A stretch of DNA of 15,960 nt from positions 1 to 15,960 of the forward strand of contig JAFITR010000019.1 in the NCBI GenBank assembly GCA_017116025.1, given 5' to 3'. Positions 1-7,060 of this stretch are shown here, in pieces; positions within the stretch are counted from its first letter, which is position 1, and each line of letters starts with the position of its first letter. This DNA comes from Simkania negevensis (GTDB lineage: Bacteria; Chlamydiota; Chlamydiia; Chlamydiales; JAFITR01). A program made the position numbers and the translations under genes. The notes under the pieces are model-generated. The model worked only from the letters and a program-made list of their open reading frames with translations. It made no database searches and had not been told where the DNA came from.

Positions 1-655
1 GAATATGTTGTGCAATAACGAAGTCGTGAGGTGTAGTAATCTTGATATTTTCTTCCGTGCCAGGAACAATTTTTACTGGATGACCAATTTTTTCTACCAA
101 AGCAACATCGTCAGTGACGGTGAGTCCTGCCTCATTCACCGCAGCAAAACCACGTTCAAACAGCTCCCTTGTCGCTACCTGAGGAGTTTGAATCATCCAT
201 AACTGTGCACGGTCGAGGGTGTTTATAACAAAGCCGGTACCATCAGCTTCTTTGATCGTGGAGTGTACGGGAATGCCCAAAACGGCAGCACCGTGGCATC
301 TGCCTGCTTCAATCAACTCTTCAACCTTCTCCATACGGATAAAAGGGCGTGCACTGTCGTGAACACAGACAAGATCGGTATCTGCACGCGTCTCTTGTAG
401 TCCATTGTAGAGGGAGTCTTGGCGTCGTCTGCCTGGCAGAGCAAAAGTGATGGTTTTGTTTGTCTCTATGGTTGAGAAAAGAATCTGATAGTTGGGATGG
501 CAGACGATGATCACTTCGTTAATACTTGGTGTTGCAAGCAGCACTTCAAGACTCCAGAGGACAACAGGCTTGCCGCCCAAGTCGATATACTGCTTGGGTA
601 TGGTATGGTTCATCCTTGCTCCATGACCTCCAGAAAGAAGGACCGCACTCGTCAT
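1..655 (-). CDS. ispD: 2-C-methyl-D-erythritol 4-phosphate cytidylyltransferase, 3' end cut by window edge
   Basis: The protein transfers CMP from CTP to 2-C-methyl-D-erythritol 4-phosphate, the third step of the MEP isoprenoid pathway, in the cytosol. Reading from ATG at 655, 218 codons are visible before the edge; IspD is usually about 220-235 residues, so only the last few are missing. Family motifs seen: the glycine-rich CTP loop with GARM and PKQ at residues 12-22, RRRQDSL at 76-82, VHDSARPF at 98-105, TPQVA at 157-161, TDDVALVE at 181-188 and the C-terminal NIKITTP at 203-209. The start ATG overlaps the upstream lpxG stop as ATGA (652-655), which implies translational coupling and a common transcript. 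The gene pair matches CT462-CT461 of Chlamydia trachomatis. The residue after the Asp of VHD is Ser where Ala is more common, a mild change. Identification is secure. Confidence 0.95.
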   Translation of the reverse strand, partial: MTSAVLLSGGHGARMNHTIPKQYIDLGGKPVVLWSLEVLLATPSINEVIIVCHPNYQILFSTIETNKTITFALPGRRRQDSLYNGLQETRADTDLVCVHDSARPFIRMEKVEELIEAGRCHGAAVLGIPVHSTIKEADGTGFVINTLDRAQLWMIQTPQVATRELFERGFAAVNEAGLTVTDDVALVEKIGHPVKIVPGTEENIKITTPHDFVIAQHI

Positions 656-1635
656 GCCTTGCCTCGTTTTAGCGTTAACACCGTTAGTTCCGGGGGAGCA
701 CACCAACGAAAGGGGTAGGGTCCCCCTACTCCACGTGTGACGTGAAGCATTTTGCTGCCTTGGTAGAACGTTCCGGCTCGATAGGACTTGTTATTCAAAG
801 GACACAATGGCTTCCAGAATCCGGGGAGATTGACTTGTCCTCCATGCGTATGTCCTGAAAGCACAACATCTCCTGGGTAGTCGTTTAGAAGATCGAAGCT
901 GTCAGGGTTGTGGGACAAAACGATACCCGGAAGCGTGGCATCATATTCTTGGAAGGCTTTAGCAGGGGCGAAGTTCCCTGTCCACAAATCTCCCAGGCCA
1001 CAAATGTTCAACCTCTCTCCGTTAACTTCTACTGTACAACTTTCGTTGTGCAATAGTCTGAAGGGTGTTGCATCGATCTTTTCAACAAGGCCTTCGTGAG
1101 GAGGAAGCAATGGCTCCGATGGAAAGAGGATTCTAGTTGAAGAAGAAAAAATCTTGCGGAAAGATTTCGATAAGAAATGTTCCTCTTTGTCGCCCACTAC
1201 TGCTGTTTCTCCCTTTTCGTTGATTGAAACGTAAGAAGAGTAGTCGTGGTTGCCTAGAATGCAAAAACAGCCGTGCGAGGCCTTTAAGGAAGAAAAAAAA
1301 TGCAGTAAAAGATCGGTATGGATTAGTTGGCTGCGTGTGAGGAAATCCCCGCCGTATAGAATCAAATGGGGACGATGAGAGTTGATGCGTCGTTCTATTT
1401 TGGAAAGAAACCTCTTTGATGTGTGTGAACAAAGGTGTAAATCACTAAAAAAGAGTATCTTCATACCGTCTAGCGCGGGAGGGAGCTTCTCTACTTGCTG
1501 CTCGATCTTCTTCTCGAACAGCATATAGGGCTCGATGAAGCGCGGCCAAATCCCTATGACGCTTCCAATACACCAAGCGCTCCATAATCCATCGATTAGC
1601 TGGTGAGGTATTTTTTGTTTTTGTTTCATTTGCAT
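652..1635 (-). CDS. lpxG: UDP-2,3-diacylglucosamine pyrophosphatase LpxG (calcineurin-like metallophosphoesterase)
   Basis: The 327-residue protein has the complete set of calcineurin-type metal ligands: SDLHL at 64-68, GGDF at 95-98, GNHD at 128-131, HNPD at 242-245 and GHTHGGQ at 261-267. A hydrophobic N-terminal stretch around residues 21-40 probably anchors it to the inner membrane. Chlamydiae lack LpxH and LpxI; C. trachomatis CT461 was shown to be LpxG, which hydrolyses UDP-2,3-diacyl-GlcN to lipid X in lipid A synthesis. Length, architecture and the neighbouring ispD match CT461, so this role is assigned by family and context. Two ATGs are possible, at 1635 and 1629. The purine-rich AGAGAAG lies only 3 bases before the first but 9 before the second, so the true start may be 1629. 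The stop overlaps the ispD start by four bases. Without the synteny the call would be a generic YaeI-like phosphoesterase. Confidence 0.88.
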   Translation of the reverse strand: MQMKQKQKIPHQLIDGLWSAWCIGSVIGIWPRFIEPYMLFEKKIEQQVEKLPPALDGMKILFFSDLHLCSHTSKRFLSKIERRINSHRPHLILYGGDFLTRSQLIHTDLLLHFFSSLKASHGCFCILGNHDYSSYVSINEKGETAVVGDKEEHFLSKSFRKIFSSSTRILFPSEPLLPPHEGLVEKIDATPFRLLHNESCTVEVNGERLNICGLGDLWTGNFAPAKAFQEYDATLPGIVLSHNPDSFDLLNDYPGDVVLSGHTHGGQVNLPGFWKPLCPLNNKSYRAGTFYQGSKMLHVTRGVGGPYPFRWCAPPELTVLTLKRGKA

Positions 1636-1760
1636 CTGCTTCTCTGCCGTTCTACAACACTGAAAAGATTTAGTAAGCAGCTATCCTGTCTATCTGTTCC
1701 ATCTTGTTTCTTGTTCTTTCCGTTGTTTACTAAACCTCTGTCGATTGGCTGGTAAGCCCA

Positions 1761-2294
1761 TTAGCTCGTGCTTGCAGCCTCGGAGGTTCCTTCGATGTCA
1801 GGGTGATATTTTGTGCTCTTGCATTCATGGTAGGCTTTTTTCGCTTCTTCTTGTTCATTGATTAAGTTTTGAACTACTTGTTCCACTGCTTCCTTCTTCT
1901 CTTGCTCGACGTGGCCAGCTGCTTTTATGCGGAGCTCCCTGGCAAACGACCACATTTGATAGAGAAGCTCTGTGCGAGTATCATGGCGCCATTTTAGTCT
2001 GTTTTCTCCAGCCAATTCCTGTATCGTCTCTTTCTTGCTGTCGATGGTGGCTCGCAATAACGCCGTTGTGAAACCGATTTTGGTGATTATGTCGAAAGAG
2101 CTGCCATCGATAATCGCTTTTATGCCTTGAAACAGCTTGGCAGCGTTCTCTGTAAAATCAATTTGATCTAGATTATTGTCATTGGGAACTAGTGACATGG
2201 CATCGACATAAAAAAGTTCTGCTATCCACATTGTGATCTTGGTGGCAAGAGCTAAGTTCTCCTTGCTGGGGGGGGCGCGAAGCTTTTCTGGCAA
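1761..2294 (-). CDS. C-terminal part of the giant repeat protein, displaced one frame by the poly-C tract
   Basis: This open frame of 177 codons overlaps the end of the giant gene and is best read as its continuation, not as a separate gene. Its only in-frame initiator ahead of the tract is a TTG at 2294, with no ribosome site before it. Joining the main frame after its last Pro codon (2271-2269) to the AGC codon at 2267 adds 168 residues. They are acidic and helical, with a Glu/Lys/Gln-rich probable coiled coil towards the end and a Ser/Thr-rich tail. Full translation would need 7 or 10 C instead of the 8 seen at 2268-2275, or a +1 ribosomal shift at CCC-C. If neither happens in the cell, this is a pseudogene fragment. 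The 125 bases to lpxG hold no convincing terminator. Confidence 0.7.
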   Translation of the reverse strand: MPEKLRAPPSKENLALATKITMWIAELFYVDAMSLVPNDNNLDQIDFTENAAKLFQGIKAIIDGSSFDIITKIGFTTALLRATIDSKKETIQELAGENRLKWRHDTRTELLYQMWSFARELRIKAAGHVEQEKKEAVEQVVQNLINEQEEAKKAYHECKSTKYHPDIEGTSEAASTS

Positions 2295-5200
2295 ACAAAT
2301 CTAAATGAGCGCTAAGCAAGCTGTAAACAAAAATTCTTGCCGATGATGGGATAGCAATGTTGTGTGTGGCGATATATTGGACCATATTGCTGAAATCAGT
2401 GAGCAATGTTTTTTTTTCGCCTTCTTTAGAATCGGGTGTTTCCCTCGCTGTTTGAATGCGTTTTTGTACAGTATCAAGTGCAAGCTGCCGAAGCTGTTCT
2501 ATTAAAAAACGTTCGATTGTTTCCCTGTTGATCGCAGGGATTTCCGGATTCAATTCTTTCTCTTTCATCGATTTGTCTTGGATCCTTATATGCCACTCGT
2601 GATAGAGGTTGCTCCAAAAAAAGAAGTGTTCTTCTGCTGTGCTGTGAGCAATACGTTCTTTGAATATACTGATCAACCTTGTCAACTGATTTATATTCTG
2701 TAAAGAAAAAACAAGTAGTTTGGCTAACTGACGGCCCGGCCCCATTGTATCGAAAAGTCGTGATAGCTCGTTTGTTGTTTGAGGGTGAGGGGGCAAATCT
2801 TGTATGTATTGGAAAAAATATGAAAAGAAGATCTCTTGATTCCAATGGCGATAAAGATAGCCTCCAATCCATATAGTTGCGGATATACGTATCTTGTCTA
2901 GTGTGTTGGTCCATTGGCCCAACAATACTTTAGTTGGTGTTGCTTCCGGATAGTTTAGGAGAGCTAGGCTTTCAGAAGAAATGGAAGAGGATATGTTGGA
3001 GATTGGATCGGTTCCTATTCGTATGATTAGCTTCATGCACTTCGCATCTGAAGAGGCAAATAGTTTCAATATCTCGAGCGTTTTTTTGTGGTTGAAATTA
3101 GGTATATTTTCTTCGCTCTTTACTAGATAAAAAAAGTCGGCACAATTCTCAAAAGAGTTTAGCCAAGCCTGGAATATGGTGATCGATTCTGCTTGTGATG
3201 CCTCGTCTATTTGTTTTTCATGCTGTTGGAAAAAGTAACAAACCATATCCAAAAAGATAGGGCCAGATTTTGCATCTAATAGAGCGTAAGGGTGTGAAGT
3301 ATTTGATGAGCGTTCGGCAAAAGTTCGAACAAAAGATATAATGTCTCCTATGTTCATCCAGTGGATTGCTTTTGCCTGTGGTAAATGCTTTGGGAAAGAG
3401 AGAATTAGTGTTTGGATAAATGGGCAAAAAATAGGGGTTTGGGTAAGGTCCTCTCCTTTTTCTCTCGATCGGTTATAGAATGAAAGAACTAGATAAGTGA
3501 TAGAGTCGTCGAGCATAGGAGTCCATATCTCTTCCTCTTGAGACAGTAAAAGTTTCTGCATGACTAGTTCAAGATCGAGGTGTTTTAAGAATTCGTACGA
3601 GTGGAAAGCGTCAAAATTATTAGCATTTCCCTGACGGCCTTTCAATACAATGGAATCAAATAATTGGTTGAACCAGCGTCGTAGTTTGTTAAAAGAGTGA
3701 CATAGAGCAGTAAATTCTTGTGTAGAGTTGGTTTCTGAAGATGGTTTTATTTGTTGTTTAATGGCAACGAATTTATGGAGAAGTTGTGTGAAAAAATGGG
3801 GAAGCGTTTGGGTCAAGTTGGCAATATGTTCGGCAACTTCTCGAAAAACAGCCAGTTTTTCTGCATTTAAGGGGCTGGGAGTTAAATTGTCAGAAAACGT
3901 AGAAAAGAATTCCTCGCATGTTTGTGGGGTTAGGGTCTGTTTGAGCGCAGACAGCAGCGCTCTTAAGTGGAGCGGTTTGGAGATGTTCAGGTTAATAATA
4001 CGTGTGTGGAGTTCTGCAATGGAAAGTCGTCGCAGCTTGAGAGGGTCGAATAGCGTGACTGTTTCCCATTCAGCAAGAAGGGAGCGCGTTTCACTGTTCA
4101 AACCTTCCATCTTAGAAAGACGGTTGACAAAAGGATCGAGAGATCTAATTTCGTTTAAAAGCGCTTCGGAGAGAGCCTCATGCTTGTTGTGAGTAGATAG
4201 TTTGCGATAGAGCGTAGAGAGCCATCGAGAGAGTATCTGTATACTTTTTGAGTGGACTTCATCGGAAGCGTTTCGGTCGAAAACTCTTGTTAGATAGGCT
4301 AGCAACTCCTCTTTATTGAGGAGGGAAGAGTTGTCGTTGAAGAGATCTAGAAGGAAATTGCAACCGGACGCTTCTTGTGGGTCTGTTGTCATGACAAGAG
4401 AGGCGATCGCTTGGATCTCATTGGCGCTGACACCGAGCTGTTTTAAATGGGCCAAGGATTCTTTTGTCAGCAGTGAAACATTTTCCCTGTCTCCCTTTTG
4501 AGAAAGGGAGAGCCATTTTGCCATAAAGCGTATTTCGCACCCGTGTTGGTCACATTTCCACTGCTGTTGGACGTTTTGGGTGTCGCCACTAGATGGTTGT
4601 TGGCACTGTTCAAAAGCAAAGAGGAGACCAACCAATGGTTTATACTTGTTTGGCAGGCGGGCTATGATTTGTTCCCACAGATTGCTAATCTGTCTGCTTT
4701 TTTGATATTCGCGTGCGTTATACCGAGTGGTGGTGTTTGGGAAGAGAAGTTTCCAAGATTTGAACATGGTTAAGGGAAGCGCGGTCATTTGCTCAGGCTT
4801 TGCCCACTTCCCAATACAATTAAGGATCTTGAGGTAGAGTAGTTGTTGTTGGATCTCTTGTTCATTTACAATGCGTTCCAATAGCATGGTAATCAGCTTG
4901 TCGACAGTAGGTTTATAGCTGTCGGGAATGGGTTGATCAATGGGATAGGCTTTTAGCCAATCGATTAGAAAAGGAACTTTTTTTTGTTCAAACGCAATAG
5001 TTAATAGAAGAAAATATTCTTCAGGTGAAAGGCGTTGTGGGATGATGTTGCAGCTAACTAATTTCTGCTTGATCGCTTGTTCCAGTAGGGCATCATCTTC
5101 TTGCTCTGTGCTTTTTTTGCTGTTGTCGCTTACTTCAGAAGGTCTTGATTGTGAACGGGCAGGTCGTGAAGAGGAAGAAGGGGTGGTTTTCGTTGTTTGT

Positions 5201-6366
5201 TTGTCTCGAACATATTTTAAAACAGATGCCAGCGCCTTGTAGTGGAGCAGGTTAGATGCGTCCAGGTCACTAATGCGTTTGCAAATTTCTTCGGAAGAGC
5301 GTAGCTCCAGCTCAAGGGGATCGAATAACGTGATTGCTTTCCAATCGGCAAGAAGAGAAAGTGTATCGCCATCCAACTCGTCTATCTGGGAGAGGCGGAC
5401 GATAATAGGGCCCGCATCGTCAATCTCTTGTACAAGCTTTTTGGGGAGGAGGCCATGCTTGTGTTGGAGCAGTTGGGGATGAATCGAAGAGAGCCATGCA
5501 GAGAACAACTCTATATGCTTTGCGCGGAGATTATCGGGACGGCCTTTATCAAAAGCTGCTGTTATCCAGGCCGACAGCTCTTTTTTATTGAGAAGGGAGG
5601 GGGCTTTGCTGAAGATGTCCAAAAGGAAAGTGTAATCAGAAGATTCTCGTGCGTTTGTTGTCATGACTAAAGAAGCGATGATCTTGATCTCATCGAAACT
5701 GATGTCGAGTTGTTGTAAACCGGTGAAGCCCTCCTTCGTTAAGTGTAGAAGCATTTCCTTCTCTCCCTTCTTCTCGACACAAAAGAATCTTGCTAAGGAT
5801 TTTATCTCACACCTGTGGTGGTCATGTTTCCATTGTTGTCCACCGTTTTGAGTAGATGTCTTCTTCTTAGCTCCATTTTTTTTGGATGGCGCCTGTTGAT
5901 GCTCTTCGAGGGCAAAGAGGAGATCAGCCGGCGACTGAAAGTTGTTTGCCGGCTGGTCCATGATTCGTTGCCATACTTTGTTAATCTGTATGATCTTTGT
6001 ACGCTCGTGCTCGTTATGCAGAGTAGGCTCGTGCTCGTTATGCAGAGGAGAGAGAGTCAAAAAAAGACGTTTTACAGATCCGGACATGATGGAGAAACGC
6101 AATGCTAGTCGGATGGGTTTTACTGACCGTTCAACATGATTGAGCGTGTCGTGGTAGCTTGTCAGTTTGTCCGACCACGTTGTACGTTCTGGAGCGCTGT
6201 CGACAGATGCGCTGTTTAGCAGACGATATATCGCCGCAGCAGAGAGCTCTGAATCTGCTTGATTGTTATTGAGATTCGGCCGGACAGACGCAGGAGGAGG
6301 AGAGGCTGTTCCGCTTTGAGATGTGTCGCCTGAGTTCGTAGATGGGGGGGATACTTGTAAATCCAT
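2179..6366 (-). CDS. Giant repeat-containing protein of unknown function, main reading frame, broken near its 3' end by a poly-C frameshift
   Basis: I do not recognise this family. The frame encodes 1,395 residues from ATG at 6366; a poor ribosome site (AGAAAG) lies just upstream. Residues 1-60 are rich in Ser, Pro, Thr, Asn and Gln with no hydrophobic signal peptide. Two diverged copies of one module follow, at about 98-386 and 537-810, separated by a Ser/Arg/Lys-rich linker (about 390-425). Both contain QQWKxDxHxCEI, ASLVMTT, SLLNK and TLFDPL. The rest (about 811-1366) is predicted by eye to be helical, with no membrane segments. After residue 1366, at an 8-C run (2268-2275), the frame enters 29 implausible residues and stops; the sensible continuation lies in the +1 frame (next entry), giving about 1,534 residues in all. 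The gene lies between lpxG and the SWIB gene, which are adjacent in Chlamydia. A secreted host-interaction protein is possible from its N-terminal composition and helical repeats, but that is inference. Confidence 0.82.
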   Translation of the reverse strand: MDLQVSPPSTNSGDTSQSGTASPPPASVRPNLNNNQADSELSAAAIYRLLNSASVDSAPERTTWSDKLTSYHDTLNHVERSVKPIRLALRFSIMSGSVKRLFLTLSPLHNEHEPTLHNEHERTKIIQINKVWQRIMDQPANNFQSPADLLFALEEHQQAPSKKNGAKKKTSTQNGGQQWKHDHHRCEIKSLARFFCVEKKGEKEMLLHLTKEGFTGLQQLDISFDEIKIIASLVMTTNARESSDYTFLLDIFSKAPSLLNKKELSAWITAAFDKGRPDNLRAKHIELFSAWLSSIHPQLLQHKHGLLPKKLVQEIDDAGPIIVRLSQIDELDGDTLSLLADWKAITLFDPLELELRSSEEICKRISDLDASNLLHYKALASVLKYVRDKQTTKTTPSSSSRPARSQSRPSEVSDNSKKSTEQEDDALLEQAIKQKLVSCNIIPQRLSPEEYFLLLTIAFEQKKVPFLIDWLKAYPIDQPIPDSYKPTVDKLITMLLERIVNEQEIQQQLLYLKILNCIGKWAKPEQMTALPLTMFKSWKLLFPNTTTRYNAREYQKSRQISNLWEQIIARLPNKYKPLVGLLFAFEQCQQPSSGDTQNVQQQWKCDQHGCEIRFMAKWLSLSQKGDRENVSLLTKESLAHLKQLGVSANEIQAIASLVMTTDPQEASGCNFLLDLFNDNSSLLNKEELLAYLTRVFDRNASDEVHSKSIQILSRWLSTLYRKLSTHNKHEALSEALLNEIRSLDPFVNRLSKMEGLNSETRSLLAEWETVTLFDPLKLRRLSIAELHTRIINLNISKPLHLRALLSALKQTLTPQTCEEFFSTFSDNLTPSPLNAEKLAVFREVAEHIANLTQTLPHFFTQLLHKFVAIKQQIKPSSETNSTQEFTALCHSFNKLRRWFNQLFDSIVLKGRQGNANNFDAFHSYEFLKHLDLELVMQKLLLSQEEEIWTPMLDDSITYLVLSFYNRSREKGEDLTQTPIFCPFIQTLILSFPKHLPQAKAIHWMNIGDIISFVRTFAERSSNTSHPYALLDAKSGPIFLDMVCYFFQQHEKQIDEASQAESITIFQAWLNSFENCADFFYLVKSEENIPNFNHKKTLEILKLFASSDAKCMKLIIRIGTDPISNISSSISSESLALLNYPEATPTKVLLGQWTNTLDKIRISATIWIGGYLYRHWNQEIFFSYFFQYIQDLPPHPQTTNELSRLFDTMGPGRQLAKLLVFSLQNINQLTRLISIFKERIAHSTAEEHFFFWSNLYHEWHIRIQDKSMKEKELNPEIPAINRETIERFLIEQLRQLALDTVQKRIQTARETPDSKEGEKKTLLTDFSNMVQYIATHNIAIPSSARIFVYSLLSAHLDLFARKASRPPQQGELSSCHQDHNVDSRTFLCRCHVTSSQ
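2268..2275 (-). repeat. Homopolymeric tract of 8 C (coding strand) at the frameshift point
   Basis: Eight consecutive G on the plus strand, read as C on the coding strand, lie exactly where the giant gene changes frame. Upstream the frame reads Arg-Pro-Pro; the coherent downstream frame resumes one base later at Ser-Lys-Glu. Tracts of this kind change length by slipped-strand mispairing, and poly-G/C tracts are known to vary in some chlamydial pmp genes. A base-calling error in the run would look identical. Confidence 0.85.
3937..4758 (-). repeat. Second copy of the ~270-residue internal module of the giant protein
   Basis: It encodes about residues 537-810. It aligns along its length with residues 98-386, with shared landmarks QQWKCDQHGCEI, LTKE, ASLVMTT, FLLDLF, SLLNKEEL, RLSK, SLLAEW and TLFDPLKL. 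Similarity is clear in protein but not obvious in DNA, so the duplication is old. Confidence 0.85.
5209..6075 (-). repeat. First copy of the ~270-residue internal module of the giant protein
   Basis: It encodes about residues 98-386. Landmarks shared with the second copy: QQWKHDHHRCEI, LTKE, ASLVMTT, FLLDIF, SLLNKKEL, RLSQ, SLLADW and TLFDPLEL. This copy is longer because of a tandem octapeptide and a Lys-rich insert near residues 161-175. Confidence 0.85.
6003..6050 (-). repeat. Tandem 24-bp duplication inside the giant gene
   Basis: Two adjacent 24-bp units (6003-6026 and 6027-6050) are identical over their first 21 bases. They encode the octapeptides LHNEHEPT and LHNEHERT at residues 108-123. 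The near identity points to a recent in-frame slippage event. The second module copy has only one counterpart stretch here. Confidence 0.9.
6344..6350 (-). repeat. Homopolymeric tract of 7 C near the start of the giant gene
   Basis: Seven G on the plus strand (C on the coding strand) cover codons 6-8 of the giant gene and encode Ser-Pro-Pro. With 7 C the long frame is open. A change of one base would end translation early, so this is a second place where expression could be switched. It is in phase in this sequence. Confidence 0.75.
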
Positions 6367-6402
6367 GGAGACTTTCTGTTTTTTTGTTGATAAATCATAA
6401 AG

Positions 6403-6431
6403 ATTCTATCAAAAAAGAGACTATTAGTCAC
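6403..6431 (-). promoter_or_regulatory. Candidate sigma-70-type promoter of the giant gene
   Basis: On the minus strand GTGACT (6431-6426) and TAGAAT (6408-6403) are separated by 17 bases, 4/6 and 5/6 matches to TTGACA and TATAAT. A transcript would start about 30 bases before the ATG at 6366. The spacer is T-rich. It is found by eye only, and the SWIB terminator lies just upstream, which fits a separate transcription unit. Confidence 0.42.
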
Positions 6432-6478
6432 GGGCAAAACAGGGAAAATGGTTACAACGTCCCTCGGTAACCGATCTC

Positions 6479-6508
6479 AAAAAATAAGGCGATGCATATA
6501 CATCGCCT
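6479..6508 (-). terminator. Intrinsic terminator of the SWIB gene
   Basis: On the minus strand an 8-bp perfect stem, AGGCGATG (6508-6501) pairing with CATCGCCT (6494-6487), has a 6-base loop and is followed at once by TATTTTTT. It lies about 30 bases after the SWIB stop codon. No T-run follows on the plus strand, so it acts in one direction only. It separates SWIB transcription from the giant gene downstream. Confidence 0.88.
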
Positions 6509-6538
6509 CAATCGTGTTGTATCTAGACTCTCGTTAAT

Positions 6539-6877
6539 CTACGACGAACGAGTGTTTTCAGACAGGTGCTTAGAAATAATGCCCGTCATTTTAAACATGT
6601 CGATAGGCTGCGATGAGCCAAAGACTTGTGCAAGGGTAGCATCGGGGACAATGTTGCGCTTGTTCTTTGGGTCCTGGCGGTTGTTTTTTTTGATGTAGTC
6701 CCAAACACGCTTTGTCACTTCTGTACGCGGCATAGGTCCTGACCCAACAACGCGAGAAAGAGTCTCACTGACGTTGACTGGGCGGTTAAAGGCTGTGTTT
6801 TTTTTGGTATTGGTATTGGTGTTTGTATTGGTTTTGTTTTTGTTTTTGTTTGTTTTGTTTTTTGTGGCAGTCGTCAT
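6539..6877 (-). CDS. SWIB/MDM2-domain protein with Lys/Asn/Thr-rich N-terminal tail
   Basis: The 112-residue protein has two parts. Residues 7-28 are almost only Lys, Asn and Thr in short repeats. Residues about 31-108 form a SWIB/MDM2 domain, with the pattern seen in chlamydial stand-alone SWIB proteins (FNRPV..S..L..VVG near the start, V-WDYIKKNNRQDPKNKR at 58-74, and D-MFKMTGIISKHL at 93-105). SWIB domains are best known from eukaryotic chromatin remodellers; chlamydiae carry one alone (CT460) and one fused to topoisomerase I. The function of the stand-alone protein is not settled; a nucleoid or DNA-associated role is plausible given the basic tail. A strong ribosome site, AGAAGGAGA (6896-6888), precedes the ATG, and a clear terminator follows. 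The tail makes it about 25 residues longer than the usual chlamydial form. Confidence 0.9.
   Translation of the reverse strand: MTTATKNKTNKNKNKTNTNTNTNTKKNTAFNRPVNVSETLSRVVGSGPMPRTEVTKRVWDYIKKNNRQDPKNKRNIVPDATLAQVFGSSQPIDMFKMTGIISKHLSENTRSS
6794..6859 (-). repeat. Low-complexity coding repeat (Lys/Asn/Thr microsatellite)
   Basis: About 66 bases of short imperfect AAAAAC/AATACC-type hexamer units encode residues 7-28 of the SWIB protein, including four consecutive Asn-Thr pairs. The units are multiples of three bases, so copy-number change would alter tail length without breaking the frame. Confidence 0.8.
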
Positions 6878-6950
6878 AAGTTTATAATCTCCTTCTAATA
6901 CAAGTTTTTACTTTGAGTGCATCTACTGGAGAAATCACACACATTAAGTG

Positions 6951-6980
6951 GTTGTAAGGCGATACCGGTTTTCTAGTCAA
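6951..6980 (-). promoter_or_regulatory. Possible promoter of the SWIB gene
   Basis: On the minus strand TTGACT (6980-6975) and TACAAC (6956-6951) are 18 bases apart. The -35 is good (5/6); the -10 lacks the final T. It is the best pair I can find in the 183-base gap between the divergent SWIB and pyrophosphorylase genes. Confidence 0.28.
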
Positions 6981-7060
6981 AGCAAATCGTTCTTTCGTTT
7001 AAAAAATAGGGGAGCCTGCGGTAGAGTGTTTTGCTTGGTATAACTGCTCGGTATTAGGCA

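Noticed and set aside
497..718. Plus-strand frame opposite the ispD start
   Set aside because: It runs antisense to well-conserved IspD motifs and the lpxG end, and shows no protein family features.
1725..1735. Perfect short palindrome GTTTACTAAAC between lpxG and the giant gene
   Set aside because: It is eleven bases, AT-rich and single-copy. No protein-binding consensus is recognised and chance is a fair explanation.
2474..2914. Minus-strand frame of 146 codons inside the giant gene in another frame
   Set aside because: It overlaps the giant frame entirely, has no ribosome site and no recognisable pattern.
3728..4192. Open plus-strand frame of 154 codons antisense to the giant gene
   Set aside because: It is one of many plus-strand frames opposite this gene. 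It has no ribosome site, its composition is Ser/Arg-rich as expected of a shadow frame, and the minus-strand protein has clear internal repeats over the same bases.
6450..6472. Inverted repeat GGTTAC/GTAACC upstream of the giant gene
   Set aside because: Six-base arms around an 11-base loop, no T-run and no second copy, so I cannot support an operator or terminator call.
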